A DNA stretch of 49,259 nucleotides. Origin: an uncultured Pseudoxanthomonas sp. (GTDB lineage Bacteria; Pseudomonadota; Gammaproteobacteria; Xanthomonadales; Xanthomonadaceae). This document shows, piece by piece, positions 8,169-15,482 of the stretch. Each line of letters starts with the position of its first letter. The first letter of the stretch is position 1. The DNA lies in the NCBI GenBank assembly GCA_937975725.1, contig CALJUL010000068.1, positions 1 through 49,259 of the forward strand, in the 5' to 3' direction. Made by a program: the position numbers and the translations under genes. The notes below the pieces were generated by a model. The model was not told the origin of the DNA. It ran no database searches and saw only the letters and a list, made by a program, of their open reading frames with translations.

Positions 8169-8726
8169 ATGGCGCTCAAGGCCACCGTCGTCAAAGCCGA
8201 ACTCCAGATCAGCGACATGGACCGCCACTACTACGCCGCCCATGCCCTCACCCTGGCCCAGCACCCGTCCGAGACCGATGCCCGGCTGATGGTCCGGCTG
8301 CTGGCCTTCGCCCTGTTCGCGGACGAGCGGCTGGAGTTCGGCCGCGGTCTGAGCAGCGACGATGAACCCGACCTGTGGCGCAAGGACTACACCGGCGCCG
8401 TCGAGCTGTGGATCGACCTTGGCCAGCCGGACGAATCCCGCATCCGCAAGGCCTGCGGGCGTGCCCGCGAGGTGGTGGTGCTCAACTACGGCGGCCGCGC
8501 CGCCGACCTGTGGTGGGAGAAAAACGCCGCCGCACTGGCGCGCCACGCCCATCTCACCGTGATCGACCTGCCGGCCGCGTCAGTGGATGCGCTGGAAGCG
8601 CTGATGGTCCGGACCATGCGCTTCGACGTGATGGTCCAGGACGGCGAACTGCAATGGATCGGCGACCAGGGCACGATCGACATCCGCCCGGTCCTGCGCC
8701 AGGCCGGCACCGCCCGCAGCGCCTGA
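8169..8726 (+). CDS. yaeQ: YaeQ family protein
   Basis: A 185-residue cytoplasmic protein of the YaeQ family, related in fold to PD-(D/E)XK nucleases; its cellular role is not settled. Recognisable stretches are KATVVKAELQISDMDRHYY near the N-terminus, LAFALFADERLEFGRGLSSDDEPDLW, DLGQPDESRIRKAC and VVVLNYGG, all at their usual places and at the normal length. The next gene starts two bases after the stop with a GTG, so the pair is probably one operon. Confidence 0.92.
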   Translation: MALKATVVKAELQISDMDRHYYAAHALTLAQHPSETDARLMVRLLAFALFADERLEFGRGLSSDDEPDLWRKDYTGAVELWIDLGQPDESRIRKACGRAREVVVLNYGGRAADLWWEKNAAALARHAHLTVIDLPAASVDALEALMVRTMRFDVMVQDGELQWIGDQGTIDIRPVLRQAGTARSA

Positions 8727-8727
8727 C

Positions 8728-9909
8728 GTGCAGGCCACCCACGATGTGTTGGTGATCGGCGGCGGCGCGGCCGGGCTGATGGCCGCGCTCACCGCCGGCC
8801 AGCGCGGCCGGCGCGTGCTGGTGGTCGAGCACGCCAACAAGGTGGGCAAGAAGATTCTGATGTCCGGCGGCGGGCGCTGCAATTTCACCAACACCGGCAC
8901 CTCGCCCGCGCAGTTCCTGTCGGCCAACCCGCACTTCTGCAAGTCGGCGCTGGCGCGCTACACGCCCGCCGATTTCATCGCCCTGGTGGAGCGCCATCGC
9001 ATCGCCTACCACGAGAAGGAACTGGGCCAGTTGTTCTGCGACGTCTCGTCCAAGCTGATCGTCAGGATGCTGCTCGACGAATGCGCGGACGCCGGCGTGC
9101 GCATCGAGACCGGCTGCGGCGTGCGGCAGGTGGACCACGACGGCGGCCTGTTCCGCCTGGACACCGCGCTGGGCGGCTTCGCCGCGCCCTCGCTGGTGGT
9201 GGCCACCGGCGGGCTGTCGATCCCCAGCATGGGCGCCAGCGGCTTCGGCTACGAACTGGCGCGCTGGTTCGGCCATGCCGTGCTGCCCACCCGCGCCGGA
9301 CTGGTGCCGCTGACCCTGAGCGGCAAGCACCAGCAGCGGCTGGCCGACCTGAGCGGCGTGTCGCTGCCGGTGGAGGCGCGCTGCGGCAAGGCGCGCTTCC
9401 GCAACGCCATGCTGTTCACCCATCGCGGGGTCAGCGGGCCGGCCATCCTGCAGATCTCCTCGTACTGGCAGCCGGGCGACGATCTACGCCTGGACCTGCT
9501 GCCCGGGCAGGACGCGCTGGCCTGGCTGCAGGCGCAGCAGAAGCAGCGACCGGACGCGGAGTTGAAGACCGTGCTATCCGACGCGCTGCCGCGCCGCTTC
9601 GCCCAGCGCCTGTGCGAAGTCTGGCTGCCCAACCGGCCGATGAAGCAGTTCAACGCCCCTCAACTGAAGGACGCCGCCGCCCTGCTGGCCGACTGGCCGC
9701 TGGTCGCCAGCGGCACCGAGGGCTACCGCACCGCGGAAGTCACCCTGGGCGGCGTGGACACCGACGAGGTGTCCGGCAGCACGATGATGTCCAAGCGCGT
9801 ACCCGGGCTGTTCTTCGTCGGCGAGGTGCTGGACGTGACCGGCTGGCTGGGCGGCTACAACTTCCAGTGGGCCTGGGCCTCGGGCCACGCGGCAGGTCTG
9901 GCGGCCTGA
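8728..9909 (+). CDS. HI0933-family NAD(P)/FAD-dependent oxidoreductase
   Basis: A 393-residue flavoprotein of the HI0933/YhiN/BaiN-like family. The N-terminal Rossmann fold shows the dinucleotide-binding VIGGGAAGLMAA, then the family signature NKVGKKILMSGGGRCNFTN. Near the C-terminus the conserved GGVDTDEV, GLFFVGEVLDVTGWLGGYNFQWAWASGHAAG block contacts FAD. The physiological substrate is unknown for most members. The start is GTG at 8728, two bases after the yaeQ stop; no ATG with a better position exists. A second, more distant member of the same superfamily is at 17174. Confidence 0.92.
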   Translation: MQATHDVLVIGGGAAGLMAALTAGQRGRRVLVVEHANKVGKKILMSGGGRCNFTNTGTSPAQFLSANPHFCKSALARYTPADFIALVERHRIAYHEKELGQLFCDVSSKLIVRMLLDECADAGVRIETGCGVRQVDHDGGLFRLDTALGGFAAPSLVVATGGLSIPSMGASGFGYELARWFGHAVLPTRAGLVPLTLSGKHQQRLADLSGVSLPVEARCGKARFRNAMLFTHRGVSGPAILQISSYWQPGDDLRLDLLPGQDALAWLQAQQKQRPDAELKTVLSDALPRRFAQRLCEVWLPNRPMKQFNAPQLKDAAALLADWPLVASGTEGYRTAEVTLGGVDTDEVSGSTMMSKRVPGLFFVGEVLDVTGWLGGYNFQWAWASGHAAGLAA

Positions 9910-9981
9910 CGCGCCGCGGCGTTCCCTTCCCCTGCCCTTTGCTAGGCTTGTGGAAACCGGTGTCACCTCCCAGGTTTCCGC

Positions 9982-11610
9982 ATGTCCGATCACCCCACTC
10001 TTCCGCCGGGCCCGGCCGGGCGCCGCCGCTTCCTGGCGCAGGCGACGCTGTGTTCAACGGCGCTGCTAGCCTCGCCGCTGCTGCCGATGCAGACACGCGC
10101 GGGAACGCGTGCCAGTACCGCCACCACCCGCAGCGGCCGCATCGCCGGCCTGAACGGCGACGGCGTGCACGTGTTCCGCGGCATCCCCTACGGTGCGGAT
10201 ACGGCGCCGCGGCGCTTCCAGCGCGCCCTGCGCGAAGCGCCGTGGACTGGCGTGCGCGATGCCACCCGCTTCGGTGCCTCCGCGCCGCAGCGCGGCGACG
10301 CCGACGGCCAGCCTGTGAGCGAGGACTGCCTGTTCCTCAACGTCTGCACGCCCGGCCTGCGCGATGACGGCCGGCGGCCGATCCTGGTCTACGTGCACGG
10401 CGGCGGCTACAACAACGGCTCCGGCTCGCACCCGCTGTACGACGGCGCCCATCTCTGCCGCCACGGCGACGTGGTGGTGGTGACGGTCAACCACCGCCTC
10501 AACGCCTTCGGCTATCTCTACCTGGGCGAACTGGACGACGAGCGCCTGCGCGACTCCGGCAACGTCGGCCAACTGGACCTGATCGACGCGCTGCGCTGGG
10601 TGCGCGAACACGCCGGCGAATTCGGCGGCGACGCCGGCAACGTCACCGTGTTCGGCCAGTCCGGCGGCGGCGCCAAGATCGCCACGCTGATGGCGATGCC
10701 GGAAGCCGACGGGCTTTTCCACCGGGTGATGACGATGAGCGGCCAGCAGGTCACCGCCGCCGGCCCGCACGCCGCCGCGCAGCGCGCCGGCCTGTTCCTG
10801 CGCCAACTCGGCCTGGGGCCGCGCGACGCCGACCGCCTGCTGTCCCTGCCGATGGCGCGGCTGCTGGACGCCGCCCGCGTGCGCGATCCCTCGCCGGTGG
10901 AAGACACCGCGCTCTACTTCGGCCCGGTGATGGATTCGCGCAGCCTGCCGCGCCATCCGTTCTACCCGGATGCGCCCGCGCAGTCCGCGCGCGTGCCGAT
11001 GATCATCGGCAACACCCGCGACGAGACCCGCGCCTTCCTCGGCCACGACGAGGCCCACTTCGCCCTGACCTGGCAGCAACTGCCGCAGAAGCTGCGCGAG
11101 CAGCAGTACGTGGACCTGTCGCCGAAGGCGGTGATCGCCGAGTACCGGCGGCTGTATCCCCACTACACGCCGTCGGAGGTGTTCTTCGCCGCCACCACCG
11201 CCGGCCGCTCCTGGCGCGGCGCGGTGATCGAGGCGGAGGAACGCGCGGAACAGGGTGCGCCGGCGTGGGCGTACCAACTGGACTGGCGCTCGCCGGCCGA
11301 GGGCGGCCGCCTGCGCGCCTTCCACACGCTGGACATTCCGCTGGTGTTCGGCAACACCGCGACGAACGGCTCGAAGACCGGCGACAACGCGCGCGCACGG
11401 GCGATGGCCGCGCGGATGCGCGATGCGCTGATCGCCTTCGCCCACCACGGCGACCCCAACCACGCGGGCCTCCCGCACTGGGAACCCTACGCCCTGCCGC
11501 GCCGGCAGACCATGGTGTTCGACGACGAATCCCGCATGCAGGACGACCCGCGCGGCGGCGAACGGCGTCTCTACGAGCGCGTTCCCTTCATCCAGCGCGG
11601 CACCCAGTAA
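9982..11610 (+). CDS. Secreted carboxylesterase (type B, alpha/beta hydrolase), Tat-type signal
   Basis: A 542-residue esterase. The N-terminus carries a twin-arginine motif, GRRRFLAQ, followed by a hydrophobic stretch (about 14-40), so export by Tat is likely. The catalytic region shows the oxyanion motif YVHGGGYNNGSG, EDCLFLNV typical of type B carboxylesterases, and the nucleophile elbow GQSGGG; most relatives have GESAG, so the Glu-Ser-Ala to Gln-Ser-Gly change is notable. The acidic member is probably the Glu in GNTRDETRAF and the histidine that in RAFHTLDIPLVF. Substrate is not predictable. It converges on selO with a fold-back repeat between. Confidence 0.88.
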   Translation: MSDHPTLPPGPAGRRRFLAQATLCSTALLASPLLPMQTRAGTRASTATTRSGRIAGLNGDGVHVFRGIPYGADTAPRRFQRALREAPWTGVRDATRFGASAPQRGDADGQPVSEDCLFLNVCTPGLRDDGRRPILVYVHGGGYNNGSGSHPLYDGAHLCRHGDVVVVTVNHRLNAFGYLYLGELDDERLRDSGNVGQLDLIDALRWVREHAGEFGGDAGNVTVFGQSGGGAKIATLMAMPEADGLFHRVMTMSGQQVTAAGPHAAAQRAGLFLRQLGLGPRDADRLLSLPMARLLDAARVRDPSPVEDTALYFGPVMDSRSLPRHPFYPDAPAQSARVPMIIGNTRDETRAFLGHDEAHFALTWQQLPQKLREQQYVDLSPKAVIAEYRRLYPHYTPSEVFFAATTAGRSWRGAVIEAEERAEQGAPAWAYQLDWRSPAEGGRLRAFHTLDIPLVFGNTATNGSKTGDNARARAMAARMRDALIAFAHHGDPNHAGLPHWEPYALPRRQTMVFDDESRMQDDPRGGERRLYERVPFIQRGTQ

Positions 11611-11618
11611 CCCCTCCC

Positions 11619-11816
11619 GTAGGAGCGGCTTCAGCCGCGACCGCACGAACGAAAAGCCTTCAGGCCACGGATTGACGCGGATCAACGCGGATAAAGCAGA
11701 AAGCGGATCGAACTCCAAAGCCCTATCCGTTTTATCCGCGCTCATCCGCGTTGATCTGTGTTGATCCGCGTCTCCCGCTTCTTTAGCCCTGCGCTCGCGG
11801 CTGAAGCCGCTCCTGC
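11619..11816. repeat. Fold-back repeat, copy 2
   Basis: Arms at 11619-11640 and 11795-11816 are 22-base inverted copies with one mismatch (GTAGGAGC against GCAGGAGC). Each contains the same mini-hairpin as copy 1. The interior again holds GCGGAT words followed by ATCCGC/ATCCGT words. It sits between the convergent esterase and selO genes. Confidence 0.9.
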
Positions 11817-11824
11817 AGGGGCGC

Positions 11825-13384
11825 TCAGGAGCTGCAGGACAGCATCGAGCAACCGGCGCGGTCGCGCGCCCAATCGGGGCGGCGCCGGGCGTAGCGCTCG
11901 CGGCCCGGCTGGTCGTCGTAGGGGCGGCGCATCACGTCCAGCAGCGCGTGCACCTCGGAGAGGTCGCCGGCCCCGGCCGCGTCGATGGCCTGCTGCGCCA
12001 GGTAGTTGCGCAGCACGTAGCGCGGATTGGCCAGGCGCATCCTTTCGCGGCGCTCCGTCTCGTCCAGCGCGTCCTGCGCTCGCCGCTGCGCGTAGGCGGC
12101 CAGCCACGCGCGCAGTTCCTGCTGCACGGCGTCGCGGCGGGCCGGATCGTAGAAGGCGTCGTCGAAGGCGTGCAGCGCAGGATCCTGCAGGTCGGCGTCG
12201 ATCAATGCGCGGAAGAACAGCGTCATATCCACTTCGCCCCGTTGCAGCAGGTCCAGCAGGGCCGCCATGCGTTCGGCGTCCTCGTCGCGGCATTCGGACA
12301 GCCCCAGCTTGCGCGCGGTGTTGTCGCGGTCCAGCCGCGCATAGGTGCCGGCGAACCGCTGCAGGCCGTCCTGCAACGCCTCCACGCCGTCGAACAGCGG
12401 CGCCAGCGCCTGCGCGAAGCGGCCCAGATTCCACCCCGCCACCCGTGGCTGCCAGCCGAAGCGGTAGCGCCGGCCGTGCGCGTCGGTGGTATTGGGCGTC
12501 CAGTCCGGGTCGTAATTATCGATCCAGCCGTAGGGGCCGTAGTCGATGGTCAGGCCCAGCACCGACATGTTGTCGGTGTTCATCACGCCGTGCACGAAGC
12601 CCACCCGCATCCAGTGCGCCACCATCGCCGCCGTGTGCTCGCAGACCTCGGCGAACCAAGCCGCGTACAGCGCCTCGCCGTCTCCGGACAGGTGCGGGAA
12701 ATCGCGGCGGATAGCGAAGTCCGCCAGCGTGCGCAGCAGGTCGGTCTCGCCGCGCGAGGCCGGCAACTGGAAGTTGCCGAAGCGCAGGAACGACGGCGCC
12801 ACCCGGCAGACGATGGCGCCGGGTTCCGGCTCCGGATGGCCGTCGTAGAACATGTCGCGCACCACCTGCTCGCCCGTGCCCACCAGGCTCAGCGCGCGCG
12901 TGGTCGGCACGCCCAGGTGGTGCATGGCCTCGCTGCACAGGAATTCGCGGATCGAGGAACGCAGCACCGCGCGCCCGTCGGCGGTGCGCGAATACGGCGT
13001 CGGGCCGGCGCCCTTGAGCTGGATCTCCCAGCGCTCACCGGCGTCGTTGATCGTCTCGCCCAGGGTGATCGCGCGGCCGTCGCCGAGCTGCCCCGCCCAC
13101 GCGCCGAACTGGTGCCCGCCGTAGTTGGCCGCGTAGGGCTGCATGCCGGGCAGCAGCGCGTTGCCGCCGAACACCTGCGCGAACCCGGGCGAAGCCACGT
13201 CCGCCTCCCTCAGGCCGAGCAGCGCGGCGACTTCGGGCGAATGCGCCAGCAGCCGCGGCATGGCCACCGGCGTCGGCATCGACGCCGACCACAGCGCACC
13301 GCGCACTTCGCGCCGGCGCAGGCCCTGCTCCGGGTCGCCGGGCAGTTCGTCCACGAACCGGTTGTCGAAGCGCAGTGTGCGCAT
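11825..13384 (-). CDS. selO: SelO protein adenylyltransferase (pseudokinase fold)
   Basis: A 519-residue SelO (YdiU/UPF0061) protein, which transfers AMP from ATP to Ser/Thr/Tyr of target proteins and is linked to oxidative stress. Visible motifs are the ATP-binding IQLKGAGPTPYSRTADGRAV (K124), SSIREFLCSEAM, HGVMNTDN (N272) and TIDYGPYGW (D281), the kinase-like metal-binding pair. The C-terminus ends CSMLSCSS; the cysteine there is the position occupied by selenocysteine in eukaryotic SelO. The start MRTLRFDN lies 8 bases after the trhO stop and lacks a strong ribosome binding site, so coupling to trhO is likely. Confidence 0.95.
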   Translation of the reverse strand: MRTLRFDNRFVDELPGDPEQGLRRREVRGALWSASMPTPVAMPRLLAHSPEVAALLGLREADVASPGFAQVFGGNALLPGMQPYAANYGGHQFGAWAGQLGDGRAITLGETINDAGERWEIQLKGAGPTPYSRTADGRAVLRSSIREFLCSEAMHHLGVPTTRALSLVGTGEQVVRDMFYDGHPEPEPGAIVCRVAPSFLRFGNFQLPASRGETDLLRTLADFAIRRDFPHLSGDGEALYAAWFAEVCEHTAAMVAHWMRVGFVHGVMNTDNMSVLGLTIDYGPYGWIDNYDPDWTPNTTDAHGRRYRFGWQPRVAGWNLGRFAQALAPLFDGVEALQDGLQRFAGTYARLDRDNTARKLGLSECRDEDAERMAALLDLLQRGEVDMTLFFRALIDADLQDPALHAFDDAFYDPARRDAVQQELRAWLAAYAQRRAQDALDETERRERMRLANPRYVLRNYLAQQAIDAAGAGDLSEVHALLDVMRRPYDDQPGRERYARRRPDWARDRAGCSMLSCSS

Positions 13385-13392
13385 GGCGGCGC

Positions 13393-14142
13393 TCACGCCG
13401 CGCCCGGTGCGTCGTCCACCAGCGGCGTCAGGTCCGGGCGCAGCGCCACGCGCTCGTCGAACACGAAGCAGGCGCCGTCGTAGCCGAAGCCGCCGACCTG
13501 TTCGAAATAGCCGAGGATGCCGTCGTCCAGTTGCAGCACGTTGTCCATGCCGTCGGCCTGCATCCACAGCGCGGCCTTCTCGCAGCGGATGCCGCCGGTG
13601 CAGAAGCTGACCACGGTGGCGTCCTTCAGCGCGTCGCGGTGCGGCGCCAGCGCCGCGGGCAGGTCGGTGAACCTGGCGATCGGCAGCGTCAATGCACCGG
13701 CGAAGGTGCCGTGCCCGATCTCCTGCGCGTTGCGCGTGTCCAGCATCACCACGCGGCGGCCGGCGTCGTCGTGGCCCTGCCGCAGCCAGCGCGCCAGCGT
13801 GTGCGGCTCGACCGCCGGCGCGCGCGCGCCGTCCGGCGTGGTGCCGGGCCGGCGGAAACTGATGATCTCCGGCTTCACCTTCACCTTGAGCCGGGCGAAC
13901 GGCACCCGCCGGCTGCGGCTGTACTTCACCCGCAGGCCGGCGAAGCGCGGATCGTCGCGCAGCGGCGCCAGGAAGGCGTCGATGGCCTCGGCGCCGCCGG
14001 CCAGGAACAGGTTCACGCCCTCGCCCGCCACCAGCACCGTGCCGCGCAGCGCCAGCGCTTCCGCACGCTCGCGCAGGGTGCCGGCGAATCCGGCCGGATC
14101 GTCGATGGCGGCGAAATGGTAGGCGGCGATGTTGGTGACCAT
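13393..14142 (-). CDS. trhO: TrhO-type tRNA uridine-34 hydroxylase (rhodanese family)
   Basis: A 249-residue enzyme of the oxygen-dependent tRNA U34 hydroxylase family. The N-terminal domain shows RGTVLVAGEGVNLFLAG, which in homologues reads gti-lA-EGiN-t. The rhodanese domain carries the catalytic Cys181 in CTGGIRCEKA. A lysine-rich LKVKVKPEIISF joins the domains as in the family. TrhO makes 5-hydroxyuridine at tRNA position 34 in certain tRNAs of the studied bacteria. It is the first gene of a two-gene unit with selO. Confidence 0.9.
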   Translation of the reverse strand: MVTNIAAYHFAAIDDPAGFAGTLRERAEALALRGTVLVAGEGVNLFLAGGAEAIDAFLAPLRDDPRFAGLRVKYSRSRRVPFARLKVKVKPEIISFRRPGTTPDGARAPAVEPHTLARWLRQGHDDAGRRVVMLDTRNAQEIGHGTFAGALTLPIARFTDLPAALAPHRDALKDATVVSFCTGGIRCEKAALWMQADGMDNVLQLDDGILGYFEQVGGFGYDGACFVFDERVALRPDLTPLVDDAPGAA

Positions 14143-14197
14143 GCGGCGATTTTACCGCCTGCCGGCCTCCGGGGCGGCGCCCGCCGCAGCGAGGGCC

Positions 14198-14560
14198 TCA
14201 GAGCAACAGCCAGGGCAGCGCCAGGGTCAGCGCAAGGATGCCCGCCATCGCCGCGAGCATGCCCAGGACGTACAGCGGACGCGTCCGCAGCAAGCCGGCG
14301 AAGGTCTCCGCGCGCCCTTCGCGCTCGGCCGCCGCGCGCTCGGAACGCGCACGCTCGCGCCGCCGCGCTTGGTAGTCCGCCATCAGCGCCTTGGCGCGCG
14401 CCAGTTCGCCGGCCTCCTCGATCCACAGGCCGCCGGCGGAAATGCCCCACGGGCTGGGCTGCGTCTCGTAGAAGGGGATCGCGTTCGCACGCAACAGCTC
14501 GCGCACGTCGTCGGCCTCGTCGGCGGGTACGTTGCGCAGGTTGAGGAAGAGTTTCGCCAT
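14198..14560 (-). CDS. DUF6164 small membrane protein
   Basis: A 120-residue protein with an N-terminal soluble part (MAKLFLNLRNVPADEADDVRELLRANAIPFYETQPSPWGISAGGLWIEE) typical of DUF6164, a charged, probably helical middle (about 55-85), and one or two C-terminal membrane helices (about 95-120). Homologues occur mainly in gammaproteobacteria; the function is unknown. The N-terminal half resembles the DUF2007-like fold that senses small ligands or metals in other proteins, but that is only an impression. It lies 55 bases upstream of trhO on the same strand. Confidence 0.85.
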   Translation of the reverse strand: MAKLFLNLRNVPADEADDVRELLRANAIPFYETQPSPWGISAGGLWIEEAGELARAKALMADYQARRRERARSERAAAEREGRAETFAGLLRTRPLYVLGMLAAMAGILALTLALPWLLL

Positions 14561-14600
14561 GCCGGCAGTGTACCTGCCGGCAAGCCCACGGGGCCGCCGC

Positions 14601-14775
14601 TGCAGGAGCGACGCAAGTCGCGACGGAGGGAAACGGAAGGCGGAAGACACGGATCGAGGCGGACCGGAGCGGATGAAACGATTGCAGTTTCCATCCTTCG
14701 ATCTGCGCTGATCCGCCTTGATCCGTGTCGAAAGGCTTTTCGGAGTTCCCGGTCGCGACTTGCGTCGCTCCTACA
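14601..14775. repeat. Fold-back repeat, copy 3 (inside a divergent promoter region)
   Basis: Arms at 14601-14624 and 14752-14775 are 24-base inverted copies with one mismatch. The arm has a different mini-hairpin from copies 1 and 2, CGAC-gcaa-GTCG, but the same GTAGGAGCG head on the right arm. The interior holds ACGGATCGAGGCGGA and ATCCGCCTTGATCCGTG. Unlike the other three copies it lies between two gene starts, DUF6164 (minus) and FKBP (plus), so it may affect their promoters. Confidence 0.9.
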
Positions 14776-14857
14776 ACGAGGGAATGGGAACGGGGCGCTG
14801 TCGCGCTTGGGGGGCATGCGCTACGCTCGCCGTCCCTGCCGCTTTCCGGACGACTCG

Positions 14858-15289
14858 ATGCGCTTCCTTCCGCTCGCCCTGGTGCTGACCCTGCTCGCTG
14901 CCTGCACGCCTCCCGATCCGCCACCCGGCGGCAGCGTGGCCGAGTTGCAGCGCATCGAAACGCAGGCCGGCACCGGCGCGGTGGCGACCAGCGGCAGCGA
15001 CGTCACCGTGCACTACACCGGCTGGCTGTACGACGAGCGCGCGCCACAGAAGCGCGGCCTGCAATTCGACAGCTCGGTCGAGCGCGGCCAACCCTTCACC
15101 TTCCTGCTGGGCGCCGGCCAGGTCATCCGCGGCTGGGACGAGGGCGTGGCCGGCATGAAAGTGGGCGGCAAGCGCACCTTGCTGATCCCCGCCGACCTGG
15201 GCTACGGCAGCCAGGGCGCAGGCGGCGTGATCCCGCCCAACGCCTCGCTGGTGTTCGACGTGGAACTGCTGAAGGTCGAGCCGCACTGA
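14858..15289 (+). CDS. FKBP-type peptidyl-prolyl isomerase lipoprotein
   Basis: A 143-residue lipoprotein that should speed cis-trans prolyl isomerisation in the cell envelope. The signal peptide ends LTLLAAC with acylated Cys16. The FKBP domain is complete: VTVHYTGWLYD, GLQFDSSVERGQPFTFLLGAGQVIRGWDEGVAGMKVGGKRTLLIP, YGSQGAGGVIPPNASLVFDVELL. The conserved active-site residues Y, F, D, V-I and W are all present. The start at 14858 was chosen because it opens on the signal peptide. It is flanked by fold-back repeats on both sides. Confidence 0.93.
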   Translation: MRFLPLALVLTLLAACTPPDPPPGGSVAELQRIETQAGTGAVATSGSDVTVHYTGWLYDERAPQKRGLQFDSSVERGQPFTFLLGAGQVIRGWDEGVAGMKVGGKRTLLIPADLGYGSQGAGGVIPPNASLVFDVELLKVEPH

Positions 15290-15310
15290 CGGCGCATCCT
15301 TCCCCTTCCT

Positions 15311-15474
15311 CGTGGGAGCGACGTCAGTCGCTACCGGAAACCCGGGAAAGACGTTCGACACGGACTCAAGGCAAAAAAAGCGGATCAAAAAGCAGAAACT
15401 CCATCCGTCTTTATTCGTTTTGATCCGTGTCTACTGTTTTCGCTTTTCCGGTAGCGACTGACGTCGCTCCCACG
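15311..15474. repeat. Fold-back repeat, copy 4
   Basis: Arms at 15311-15340 and 15445-15474 are perfect 30-base inverted copies beginning CGTGGGAGC. The mini-hairpin is GCGAC-gtca-GTCGC, different again from the other copies, yet the two arms agree exactly. The interior includes an A-rich run and ATCCGTC/GATCCGTG words. It lies between the convergent FKBP and serine hydrolase genes. Confidence 0.9.
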
Positions 15475-15482
15475 GAGAGCGC

